A stretch of DNA of 64,000 nucleotides. Source: a bacterium. Lineage in GTDB: Bacteria; Orphanbacterota; Orphanbacteria; Orphanbacterales; Orphanbacteraceae. This document shows, piece by piece, positions 34,084 to 41,465 of this stretch. The DNA is taken from contig JALGYY010000047.1 in the NCBI GenBank assembly GCA_025782575.1, positions 62,001 through 126,000 of the forward strand. Direction: 5' to 3'. Made by a program: the position numbers and the translations under genes. Numbering within the stretch: the stretch's first letter is position 1; every line of letters starts with the position of its first letter. The notes under the pieces are model-generated. The model saw only the letters and a program-made list of their open reading frames with translations. It made no database searches and was not told the origin of the DNA.

Positions 34084-34310
34084 TTGCAGGCGCAGCCTCC
34101 GCCGGCGCCGCCGGTTCCCCCGGTCGATCCCTCGCGGGTCTCGATCCAACTGACGTTTCTTGACGCTTCTTTCGCGTCTTCGTCGAATGACATGATCGAA
34201 TCGCCCAGATACTCCCGTTCATACGGCTTGACCGTGGCGCAACCGGCAAGCATCGCCGTTACCAGAGCGGCACACAAAAAGACGAAGGGGGGAACGGATG
34301 GACGCTTCAC
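34080..34310 (-). CDS. DUF4266 small lipoprotein
   Basis: 76 residues from a GTG at 34310 with GAGGA six bases upstream, one base after the stop of the thioredoxin gene. Lipobox LAGC follows a hydrophobic stretch (FLCAALVTAMLAGC). The DUF4266 signature KPYEREYLGDSIMSFD comes right after the anchor. The C-terminus is a Gly-rich tail ending GGCACK, a CxC pair that could bind a metal or be a thioredoxin target. DUF4266 proteins accompany DUF3570 and TlpA-like genes, often with the flavin transferase ApbE; no ApbE gene is present in this window. Function unknown. Confidence 0.88.
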   Translation of the reverse strand: MKRPSVPPFVFLCAALVTAMLAGCATVKPYEREYLGDSIMSFDEDAKEASRNVSWIETREGSTGGTGGAGGGCACK

Positions 34311-34311
34311 G

Positions 34312-34857
34312 TTATTTCCTCTCGCTGGATGCCGGAACGAGAAGGCCCGGCCGGCCGGCAAGTAGCTGGTCCACTATCCTGCGAAGCACGGGTAGTTCCT
34401 CGTCGGGGCCCTTTCGTGCGATGTAGGCCACGTCCCCCTCTGCGTCGATCACGTAGGTGCAGGGGAGAGAGGAGAGGTCGAGCCGTTTGGCGAGCCCGCC
34501 CGGTCCGTCATGACAGACGGTGAGCAAGAGTTTCGATCTTCTAACGAATTTCTCGACCTTGCTTTTCCTGGTATCCACCGAAATCGCGATGATTCGTCCT
34601 CCCCGGGGAGCGATCTCGTCGTTCCAACTATCGAGGAGGGGGAGTTCCTTCAGGCACGGCTTGCACCATGTGGCCCAGAAGTTCACGACAATCACTTCCC
34701 CGCGGTGTTCAGCCACGCTGAACTCCTGGCCGGCGAGAGTTTCGAGGCCGTAACCGGCGATCATGGCGCCATGCCCGGCAGTCGGGGTGGCCTGTGCGCT
34801 TATCGCACCCATCAGGAGAGCCGCCCCCAATCCTGAAATGATGATCGATCGTTTCAT
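34312..34857 (-). CDS. Exported TlpA-like thiol:disulfide oxidoreductase
   Basis: 181 residues: signal peptide (SIIISGLGAALLMGAISAQA), then a thioredoxin/redoxin fold with redox-active WCKPC (Cys65, Cys68) in VVNFWATWCKPCLKELPLLDSW, and the cis-Pro region SLPCTYVIDAEGDVAYIARKG. It probably keeps periplasmic Cys pairs reduced, for example heme-attachment CxxCH motifs of the c-type cytochrome-like protein upstream or the CxC of DUF4266. ATG at 34857 has AGGAG nine bases upstream; the in-frame ATG at 34902 overlaps the preceding gene and gives no signal peptide at the N-terminus. Confidence 0.9.
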   Translation of the reverse strand: MKRSIIISGLGAALLMGAISAQATPTAGHGAMIAGYGLETLAGQEFSVAEHRGEVIVVNFWATWCKPCLKELPLLDSWNDEIAPRGGRIIAISVDTRKSKVEKFVRRSKLLLTVCHDGPGGLAKRLDLSSLPCTYVIDAEGDVAYIARKGPDEELPVLRRIVDQLLAGRPGLLVPASSERK

Positions 34858-34882
34858 GGCATCAAACTCCTGACAAAGGTCG

Positions 34883-36910
34883 CTATCGATACTGGGCACC
34901 AAGAGTCACCCAGAGATTGAAGAGCTCTTTTTCCTGATCAGTCAGAACGTGGTCACCTGGGTGGGCCCCCTTGTCCGCCGCTACGCCAAGACCGAGTACA
35001 TAGTCGATCAGGAGAGATCGTCGCGGAAATGGAGGCACGGTTACGGAGTTGCCGCCCATCGTGTTTCCGCCGGAAAGATTGATGTAGGCTCGCGGAAACA
35101 CCTGCATCCTTTGACCGATCGTGTCGAGGACGGAAGTCAGATCGAGCGAGCCCGGAGGTGCGAGGGTATCGGTCACTGTGAGCCAGAGACTGTCGAGAAC
35201 GCCTAACGAGTCATTGAGCGTGATCTCCAGCGAGTCACGCTCGACGTATGTCTCGAGATGACATCCCGCGCAATTTCTTTCCACGATGGGGCTGATCTGA
35301 TCTCTGTAGTTGATGTATGTGTAGTTTTCGGGGCTGATGTTCAGATCGGTCGGCTCCCGGGTAGCGGCGATCGGCGTGGTATCGGCCGCTTCGATGTCGA
35401 CGAATCCGCGATCCGTGTGACAGCCGGTGCACTGGTCGACCGTTTCGCCCGGGCGGACGTAGATCCAGGTACGCTTGACCACGAAGCCGCGGCGGTGCTC
35501 GTCGAGGGTCGCAAACGTGAGCGGCACATCCGCCGGCACTTTGATCCGGAACGAACCGTCTTCGTAGACGGGCGCGAAACCGATAATGGCTCTCTTCTCG
35601 AAGGTGTTTGCCGAGAAGTCATTCGGCTCGCCGGCCATGGTCGGGATGGCGGCGATTATGGCCATCTCGTTGATCGTGTCGACACCTTTTTCAGGCCGCT
35701 CCTGGCCGTCATTTTCTCCCCGCTTGAACACGTTATGGCCCATGAATATGCCGAAATCCTTCGACTCATCGATCACAGACGGCGTCACCGGCGGCTTCTC
35801 CCTCGGCGCGAGAAGCTGGGCGTCATACTCGTTCCACTCGGGATCGTTGTAGAGGAAAGTAAGGTCGTCGATCGAAATGCTGGCGGGATCTTCCGTCGTT
35901 CCCGCACCTCTTTGAGAGAGCGTGAAAGTGTAAAGTCCGTAGTCGACTTCGGATTCGCTCGCCGCCGGAAGTGTATAGGAGGCGATGTACCGGCTGCCGC
36001 CCAGGGCGAACGGATACTTGAACGCACCGAATGTCCATGGCGCCCCGTTGCCGTTTACCTCGGCAGTCAGCACGTCCCAGTGAAGGTCGGTGTCTGAGCC
36101 GGCAGGATCGGCGGGACCCTGCTCGGTCTTCAATATGGCGATCGGTCCGGCGTCTTCGTTGACCGACCGGGATTCTATGGCGATCATCCGGCCGTCGGGA
36201 GTCGGCTGGGCATGAAAAAAGTTTCTATTATGAGGACCGTACTTGTGGAAGGTCTGCGAACCTTCCTGTGTCGTAAAGAAGAGCGGGAAACGGTTGAACG
36301 TTCCGAAGTGCTCCCATCTTGTATAAACAATGAGGCCGCTCGGCATCAACACGGGATCGAAATCATCGCTCTGATTGAAGCTGATTCGGTGGATGCCTGA
36401 ACCGTCCAGACCTCCGATAAAGAGATGTTCGGCGGGGGAGTGGTTGTACTCATCCATCTCGCCGGCACGGGAGCTGGTGAACATGATGTTCCCGTCAGGG
36501 AGGTAGAGCGGGTCGAAATCATTGCCGCCGCCGGCCGTCACCTGTCGCATGTTGGTCCCGTCCGCATCGATCTCGTAAATGTTCCTTGCGCCCCCCTCGG
36601 GTGGGCGCATGGAGAAAAGGATCCGTTCGCCGTCGAACGAAACGCACGGATCTGACACGCTGGCCCCCACAAAATTGGTGATGGGCGTAACGTTCCCGTC
36701 CGGAGAGATGGGGGAGAGTTTGTAGAGATTCCCTTCCGCGTTGCTCCGGTTCAGCGTTTCTTCCCCTTTAGTCTTCACGAACACGATGGCCTCTGTCGTC
36801 TCTTCCACCATGATCAAATCATCAGGCGCGTTCTCTTCACATCCCGGCGCCAGGGCCAGAATGAAGAGCGCGATCGGTAAGAGCTGTCTGTTTCTGCCGG
36901 ACATCTTCAT
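34883..36910 (-). CDS. HzsA-related protein: PD40-like propeller with two c-type heme motifs
   Basis: 675 residues. The N-terminus is exported; APGC at residue 24 is an imperfect lipobox. Residues about 60-330 are TolB/PD40-type blades (DPCVSFDGERILFSMRPPEGGARNIYEIDADG, FDPLYLPDGNIMFTSSR). The segment EDGSFRIKVPADVPLTFATLDEHRRGFVVKRTWIYVRPGETVDQCTGCHTDRG and the end LTDQEKELFNLWVTLGAQYR are characteristic of HzsA-related proteins (named after hydrazine synthase alpha). Two heme-binding motifs, CTGCH (494-498) and CAGCH (547-551), are present. It likely acts as a periplasmic or surface electron carrier; hydrazine synthesis is not implied because the other HZS subunits are absent. GGGGAG lies three bases before the ATG at 36910, nine before the next at 36904. 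Confidence 0.88.
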   Translation of the reverse strand: MKMSGRNRQLLPIALFILALAPGCEENAPDDLIMVEETTEAIVFVKTKGEETLNRSNAEGNLYKLSPISPDGNVTPITNFVGASVSDPCVSFDGERILFSMRPPEGGARNIYEIDADGTNMRQVTAGGGNDFDPLYLPDGNIMFTSSRAGEMDEYNHSPAEHLFIGGLDGSGIHRISFNQSDDFDPVLMPSGLIVYTRWEHFGTFNRFPLFFTTQEGSQTFHKYGPHNRNFFHAQPTPDGRMIAIESRSVNEDAGPIAILKTEQGPADPAGSDTDLHWDVLTAEVNGNGAPWTFGAFKYPFALGGSRYIASYTLPAASESEVDYGLYTFTLSQRGAGTTEDPASISIDDLTFLYNDPEWNEYDAQLLAPREKPPVTPSVIDESKDFGIFMGHNVFKRGENDGQERPEKGVDTINEMAIIAAIPTMAGEPNDFSANTFEKRAIIGFAPVYEDGSFRIKVPADVPLTFATLDEHRRGFVVKRTWIYVRPGETVDQCTGCHTDRGFVDIEAADTTPIAATREPTDLNISPENYTYINYRDQISPIVERNCAGCHLETYVERDSLEITLNDSLGVLDSLWLTVTDTLAPPGSLDLTSVLDTIGQRMQVFPRAYINLSGGNTMGGNSVTVPPFPRRSLLIDYVLGLGVAADKGAHPGDHVLTDQEKELFNLWVTLGAQYR

Positions 36911-36920
36911 CGTCTCCCCG

Positions 36921-37565
36921 TCACTTGAGCTCGCGATAAAACGCAAAGCCCACCGTCGCTTCCTGATATCGGTAAGCGACCGTTCCCTGGTCCGATTCTC
37001 CGCCGAACACCGTGGTTCCCCGCATTTCGAATCGGATCGCCACGTCATTCCGGACATACGCTTCGAGACCTCCTCCGTAGGAGATCACGTTCTTCGTCAC
37101 CGGGTCTGCGTTCAGCGCTTCACCGGGAAATACCATGATCATTCCGTAGCCGGCCGAACCGTATGGTTGCAGGCGCCACGGCAGGGGATAGCGGACGATC
37201 GCATTGATCGTATTCAAGAGAGCGTGGACCGTTTCCCCCGGGCTATGCCCCACACTCGCCTCCCAGCCGAGCCAGGAGTCCGGGTTGAACGCGAGCCGAA
37301 AAAGGTAGTACTCGTCATCGCCCAGATTTCCGTAGGCCGGGCTGAATGCCAGCCGCTTCATAAACGGCCGGGGTCCCGGCTTGATGGCGAACGGGTCTTC
37401 GGCAAGTTCGGGCACAATGTATTCGCGACCGTTATGAAGCACAGGGCTAGCAGCCGTTTCCACATCGACAGGCGTATCGGAGGTCCCCTCCGCCAGCGGG
37501 GAAGCTGCTATCAGAAGGACCGCCAGCAAGGTCCCGCTCAGAATCGTCATGGTATTCCGCCTCAT
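36921..37565 (-). CDS. Putative outer-membrane barrel protein of the heme module
   Basis: 214 residues with a signal peptide (TILSGTLLAVLLIAASPLA) and strands typical of a small porin-like barrel (DDEYYLFRLAFNPDSWLGWEASVGHSP, LQPYGSAGYGMIMVFPG, AIRFEMRGTTVFGG, QEATVGFAFYREL). No family recognised. The ATG overlaps the lipoprotein stop (ATGA) and its stop lies ten bases before the HzsA-related gene, so all three are co-translated. Together with the heme proteins a porin-cytochrome-like arrangement is conceivable, though the barrel seems smaller than MtrB-type porins. Confidence 0.75.
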   Translation of the reverse strand: MRRNTMTILSGTLLAVLLIAASPLAEGTSDTPVDVETAASPVLHNGREYIVPELAEDPFAIKPGPRPFMKRLAFSPAYGNLGDDEYYLFRLAFNPDSWLGWEASVGHSPGETVHALLNTINAIVRYPLPWRLQPYGSAGYGMIMVFPGEALNADPVTKNVISYGGGLEAYVRNDVAIRFEMRGTTVFGGESDQGTVAYRYQEATVGFAFYRELK

Positions 37566-38008
37566 TCTTCGAAGTACCCCTTTTCGAGCCAGGCGAGAAT
37601 CGTCTGGTAGCCCGGGTCGCCGGTCGAAGCAAACGGTTCGAAGCTATGAGGAGTCCCGCCGGCATTTTCATCGAGCGGCTTCGTGAGCAATGGGCTCGCG
37701 GGCAGGTCATAAGGGTCTGCCTGAAGTACGCTCTGCTCGAACTCGAATTCCAGATCCCGTGCCCCTTCGGGGGTGAGTTCGTAGCTCCCCCGAATTCCGC
37801 CGCCATGGCAATCTCCGGCGATGGTGCAACCGGCACTCGAAAGCACGGGCGCCACGGTGGAAGTGAACTGATCAAAATCGAGCACGAATTCTTTACCTCC
37901 ACCCACCGGATCCGGCGTGCCACTGGGAGTTGAGCAACCCATGGCGACCAGGAAAACCCCTGCCGTCGCACCGGTTGCACAAGACAAAACACGGGGACCG
38001 CTCCACAT
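37562..38008 (-). CDS. Lipoprotein with C-x5-C-H motif, first gene of the long operon
   Basis: 148 residues from the ATG at 38008. Lipobox VAMGC (Cys25). The segment FDQFTSTVAPVLSSAGCTIAGDCHGGGIRGSYELTPEGARDLEFEFEQSVLQADPYDLPASPLL resembles the c-type cytochrome-like modules found in HzsA-associated and planctomycetal proteins, with Cys61, Cys67 and His68. The spacing is C-x5-C-H instead of C-x2-C-H, so covalent heme attachment is uncertain; a disulfide or metal site is also possible. GAGGAG is 11 bases upstream of the ATG. A 298-bp divergent promoter region separates it from the DUF523 gene. Confidence 0.75.
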   Translation of the reverse strand: MWSGPRVLSCATGATAGVFLVAMGCSTPSGTPDPVGGGKEFVLDFDQFTSTVAPVLSSAGCTIAGDCHGGGIRGSYELTPEGARDLEFEFEQSVLQADPYDLPASPLLTKPLDENAGGTPHSFEPFASTGDPGYQTILAWLEKGYFEE

Positions 38009-38151
38009 GGGATTTCCAGCTCCTCGAGTAAATGTGAATGACGTCCGGGTAAGGACGGCGGGCATCTGCTGCGAGTCTCGCAACGATCGGACCAAAGCGA
38101 ATCATGGCGGTCTTTGGGCGTTTCGTTCACTTTCCCCGGGCGGGGCGTTCA

Positions 38152-38167
38152 AACTGTGATCAGTTTT
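38152..38167. promoter_or_regulatory. Palindrome in the divergent promoter region of the long operon
   Basis: The 298-bp gap 38009-38306 separates the first gene of the nineteen-gene operon from the DUF523 gene. Near its middle lies AAACTG-TGAT-CAGTTT, a perfect six-base inverted repeat with a four-base centre. Its place, 144 bases before one start and 139 before the other, suits a shared operator. I could not find convincing -35/-10 boxes for either direction. No gene or RNA was recognised in the rest of the gap. Confidence 0.35.
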
Positions 38168-38306
38168 GTGATACTGAAGAAGTTACGATGCTCATGGTAA
38201 GGGCACCCCGTTCAACCGATGCACGCAGAATGACGATGGTGTATGGTCGGGCCGGGCAGGATGCTCAGTAGTTACCCGGTGCCGGGCGGCTCTTTGGAGG
38301 AAACCG

Positions 38307-39278
38307 ATGTCGATCGAACGGATTCCGGTGGGTGTCAGTTCCTGTCTTCTCGGGCAGGAGGTGCGCTATGACGGTGGCCATATGAAACACGACTTTGCGG
38401 CCAATGAGCTGTCAAAGTACTTTGAGTGGGTTCCGGTCTGCCCCGAGATGGAAATCGGACTCGGCTCACCGAGAGAACCGATCGACATACATCAAGACAT
38501 CAAGGGGGACAGGCTGATCGGGGCGGTTTCCGGCGAGGACCTGACAGGCCGAATGAATCGTTTTTCGGAACAGCGGACAGTGGAACTCAGTATTCGCCGT
38601 ATCCGGGGTTACATCCTGAAGAAGGACTCACCTTCCTGCGGTAACGGGGGCATCCCCGTCTATAATAATGAAAGAGATATCGTTGATAGGCGTGCCGGAT
38701 TCTTCGCGCGTTCTCTCGGCGAGCATTTACCGAGCCTTCCTGTCGCCGAAGAATCCGATCTGTCTGATCCGGACAGAGCGGACCGCTTTCTTACTCAGGT
38801 CTTCACTTATGACCGATGGTGTGAATTGGTCGAAAAGGGGGCGCCGCCGGAAGGCTTGCGAGAGTTTCATGAAGAACACCATGTTTTGCTCGAGGCATAC
38901 GGCGGGAAGGAGGCGGGCGAACTGAAAAAATGGGCCGCCGAAGCGACGGAGGCGAATCGGGCGGAAACAGCTGAGCGGTACGAGCTGTCGCTGATCAGTA
39001 TGCTGAGATCTGAAATCGATCGCGCGCGGCACCTCGAAACCCTCGAGCGAATTGCGGACGGACTCGATCTGGACAGTGCCGGCCGTCGCCGCATGATTCT
39101 TGATCGCATGCTGGAGACCTATCGTTCGTTCAGCGGTTCAATCGCAGTGGCCCGCGTCGTGCTCATCAGTTTTTACTCTCGGCTCGAGTCGATTTCTCCC
39201 GACATCGAGCGATACCTCGAGCCTTACCCCACGCCCCTCGCCACCGCACTCGAGAAGTTCACCGATAGCGGAAACTGA
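38307..39278 (+). CDS. DUF523-DUF1722 protein (TudS-like desulfidase fused to YbgA domain)
   Basis: 323 residues. Residues 1-150 are DUF523, with the three Cys that hold an iron-sulfur cluster in the TudS thiouracil desulfidase family: GVSSCLLGQEVRYDGGH (Cys13), VPVCPEMEIGLGSPREP (Cys45) and KKDSPSCGNGGIP (Cys111). Residues about 180-310 are the all-helical DUF1722/YbgA domain (LREFHEEHHVLLEAYG). The fused form is common and cytosolic; removal of sulfur from thiolated nucleobases is the likely activity of the first half. GGAGG lies six bases before the ATG. It ends 33 bases from the convergent esterase, with TTGATCGATCAA and an AAAATGAA/TTCATTTT repeat in between. Confidence 0.93.
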   Translation: MSIERIPVGVSSCLLGQEVRYDGGHMKHDFAANELSKYFEWVPVCPEMEIGLGSPREPIDIHQDIKGDRLIGAVSGEDLTGRMNRFSEQRTVELSIRRIRGYILKKDSPSCGNGGIPVYNNERDIVDRRAGFFARSLGEHLPSLPVAEESDLSDPDRADRFLTQVFTYDRWCELVEKGAPPEGLREFHEEHHVLLEAYGGKEAGELKKWAAEATEANRAETAERYELSLISMLRSEIDRARHLETLERIADGLDLDSAGRRRMILDRMLETYRSFSGSIAVARVVLISFYSRLESISPDIERYLEPYPTPLATALEKFTDSGN

Positions 39279-39280
39279 CC

Positions 39281-39312
39281 TTGATCGATCAAAATGAATC
39301 ATGTTTCATTTT
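39281..39312. terminator. AT-rich palindrome and hairpin between convergent genes
   Basis: TTGATCGATCAA (39281-39292) is a perfect 12-base palindrome. Overlapping its end, AAAATGAA (39291-39298) and TTCATTTT (39305-39312) form an eight-base stem with a six-base loop. The location between two convergent genes, only 33 bases apart, and the A/T tracts at the outer stem ends suit a bidirectional terminator, although the stem is weak for the high GC background. Confidence 0.4.
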
Positions 39313-40034
39313 CACGATTCCGTCGAACCCAGCCCCTCCTGCTCCATCAGCCACTCCCGGATCGCGATCACCTGCGAACGGCCGATGGAATGGGCGGCGT
39401 TGAAGGTGCGGACCTCGCTCGTCACCCCGCCCCTGGCAAGCGCCTTCCGGCTCCGCTCGGCCGCCTCGATCGGCACTGCTTTATCGCGCGTGCCGTGACA
39501 GATCAGCGCGCGAAATCCACGCTCACCCGCCACGCGAATCTCCTCTTCGAGCGCCTCCTCTTTGACCCGTGCCCCGGAGATGACGAGACGGCTGAAGAGG
39601 TCGGATCGATGTAGGGCGATGTACGATCCGGCGTATCCTCCCTGAGAGAACCCGAGCATGTAGCGCCTTCGGGGGCGGAGGCCATGAGCGGACTCGACCG
39701 AATGAAGGACATCGAGGACCGCCTGCTCGGTGCGAACGAGTTCATCCAGAAACCGTTCCTGGTTCCCGTCATAGGAATACCAGCTTGCTCCGATGGTCTT
39801 CTTGCCCGGCACGGGGATCGGGTAGGGGCCTCTCGGAAGCAGGAACCGGAAGGGAAGATCGAACAGCTTCTGGATGAGAAGTGCAAAAAAATCCTCGGTC
39901 ATCCATTGTCCGTGCATGCAGACTACGAGCGGCGCGTCCTGGGATTTCGCCGCTCCGTCCATGCGCCAATAGATGGGGAGCGAAAACGCGATCTCGCCTC
40001 GCAAGGTCCTAGAATCTGTTTTGCGCTTCTTCAT
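39312..40034 (-). CDS. Alpha/beta hydrolase (carboxylesterase/phospholipase-like)
   Basis: 240 residues, alpha/beta-hydrolase fold of the DLH / carboxylesterase type-2 (Abhydrolase_2) group. Oxyanion region PLVVCMHGQWMTEDFF, nucleophile elbow GFSQGG, acid in CHGTRDKAVP and catalytic His in FNAAHSIGRSQ. No signal peptide, so cytosolic. The likely substrate is a small ester or lysophospholipid; the sequence does not tell. It is convergent with the DUF523 gene, and its start is only 18 bases from the divergent acyltransferase gene, so their promoters must overlap. Confidence 0.9.
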   Translation of the reverse strand: MKKRKTDSRTLRGEIAFSLPIYWRMDGAAKSQDAPLVVCMHGQWMTEDFFALLIQKLFDLPFRFLLPRGPYPIPVPGKKTIGASWYSYDGNQERFLDELVRTEQAVLDVLHSVESAHGLRPRRRYMLGFSQGGYAGSYIALHRSDLFSRLVISGARVKEEALEEEIRVAGERGFRALICHGTRDKAVPIEAAERSRKALARGGVTSEVRTFNAAHSIGRSQVIAIREWLMEQEGLGSTES

Positions 40035-40052
40035 CGTCTATAATGATACCCT

Positions 40053-41465
40053 ATGAGTACTCCAGCACTCTATAGATTGGCTCGGCCTTTTGTCCGTTTC
40101 GCCCTGGCATTCTATTTTCGTGAGATTGAAGTAGCCGGGGAGCGCTACATACCTCCCAAAGGACCGGTGATCTTCGCCGCCAATCACCCTCGTTCCATAG
40201 TCGACGCTCTTGTACTCGGGCTCGCCGCCGGAAGGCCGCTCCATTTTCTCGGTCATAGCGGCCTGTTCAGCAATAAATTGAAGTCCCTCTTCCTGGAGAA
40301 CGCCGGGGTCATTCCGGTCTACCGGCGATCAGGCGATGGAAACATGCAGGGCAAAAACAAAGAGATGTTCGCCGCATGCGCCGTTGCCCTTGAAAACGGA
40401 GCGGCAATCGGAATCTTTCCGGAAGGGACGAGCCACATGGAAAAGCGTGTGCGCCGGATCAAAACAGGTGCCGCCCGGATCGCTCTCGAAACGGAGGACC
40501 GCCACAACTTTTCACTCGGCGTTCTCGTCACGCCGGTCGGCCTCGATTTTGAAAGTCTCGGACGCCTGCGGAGCAGAGTGCTTGTCAGCTTCGGCGAGCC
40601 GATCGATGTGCGTGAATATGAAGACCTCTACCGTTCGGATCCATACGAAGCGGTAAACGCCTTCACCGAAGATCTGACGACTCGGATGCGGAGCCGGGTC
40701 ATGAATCTGGACCGAGAAGAACTGGCTCAAATCGTTGAGGATCTCGAAAAGACATACAGAGAGGATCTGTCTCGGAAAAAGGGATTCGGCCTTTCCCGGT
40801 TTTCCCGCTTTCGGAAGAAGCGCATTCTTTCACAGGAGATTGCGAAGGCGGTAAATTACTTCTACGATACTGACCCTGATGCAGTATGGCACGTAGCGGG
40901 TCTTCTCAGGCAATATAGAAAACGACTCAAACTTTCGCATCTATCGGACAGGCATCTTGGTCGCGATCTGAAAATAGGATGGAAACGTCGTGCGACCGGA
41001 GTGGCTATTTTCGGGGCACTCGGCATGATCCCCGCGTTACTCGGGACAATCAGCAATGCGCTCCCCTACAAGTTGACCGGTTGGGCGGCCAAGCGCCGTT
41101 CGCCGGACGCGACGCAGTATCACCAGTTTCAACTCGTGTTCGGAGTGATCTTTTATCTTCTATATTATGTGCCGCTGCTATACGTTTTTTACAGGATAAT
41201 CGGTGGCGGTGCGACGGCGGGTGTAACAGCAGCACTACTCGTCACGGGCTTTTTTGCAAGGTGGTATGCCGGAAGGATGACTCGAGGCTGGGACGCCTTA
41301 CGATACGCCATCGTCTCAGCCAGAAAAGGCTATTACGTGCAGGAACTCAAGATGAAGCGAGCCACTATTGTTCGCGCTCTCGACGAGCTGTTTGATCGCT
41401 ATGTAGCGGAGGGGATGCTTGGATCCTACTCACAGTCGAGCGGCTCAAAGGAGGAACCATCTTGA
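40053..41465 (+). CDS. PlsC-like lysophospholipid/glycerol-phosphate acyltransferase
   Basis: 470 residues. An N-terminal acyltransferase domain (about 15-215) has block I NHPRSIVDAL (His and Asp, in the HPxSxxD variant spacing of this subfamily), block II VIPVYRRSGDGNMQGKN, block III FPEGTSHMEKRVRRIKTGAARIA and block IV VTPVGLDFE. Residues about 320-440 hold several membrane helices (GVAIFGALGMIPALLGTISNAL, FQLVFGVIFYLLYYVPLLYVFY, AGVTAALLVTGFFARW), placing it at the inner membrane. It probably transfers acyl groups to glycerol-phosphate lipids. Its stop overlaps the TTG start of the deacetylase gene, and the ribosome site of that gene lies in its last codons. Confidence 0.92.
   Translation: MSTPALYRLARPFVRFALAFYFREIEVAGERYIPPKGPVIFAANHPRSIVDALVLGLAAGRPLHFLGHSGLFSNKLKSLFLENAGVIPVYRRSGDGNMQGKNKEMFAACAVALENGAAIGIFPEGTSHMEKRVRRIKTGAARIALETEDRHNFSLGVLVTPVGLDFESLGRLRSRVLVSFGEPIDVREYEDLYRSDPYEAVNAFTEDLTTRMRSRVMNLDREELAQIVEDLEKTYREDLSRKKGFGLSRFSRFRKKRILSQEIAKAVNYFYDTDPDAVWHVAGLLRQYRKRLKLSHLSDRHLGRDLKIGWKRRATGVAIFGALGMIPALLGTISNALPYKLTGWAAKRRSPDATQYHQFQLVFGVIFYLLYYVPLLYVFYRIIGGGATAGVTAALLVTGFFARWYAGRMTRGWDALRYAIVSARKGYYVQELKMKRATIVRALDELFDRYVAEGMLGSYSQSSGSKEEPS

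Larger units (their letters stand above)
18833..38008 (-). other. Nineteen-gene putative operon encoding an envelope-spanning complex
   Basis: From the lipoprotein start at 38008 to the AgmX-like stop at 18833, all nineteen genes lie on the minus strand. Gaps are 31 bp or less, and seven junctions overlap by one or four bases (ATGA at 37562, 34080, 31260, 29947, 27715, 21963; TAATG at 22889). Nearly every product has a signal peptide, lipobox, barrel or membrane helix. No internal promoter or terminator is evident to me, although I cannot exclude them. The set splits functionally into a redox/outer-membrane part (32.9-38.0 kb) and a motor/TPR part (18.8-31.3 kb). Confidence 0.75.

Noticed and set aside
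34883-36910. Possible hydrazine synthase, because of similarity to HzsA.
   Set aside because: HzsA-related proteins are widespread in non-anammox bacteria, and no HzsB or HzsC partner is present here.
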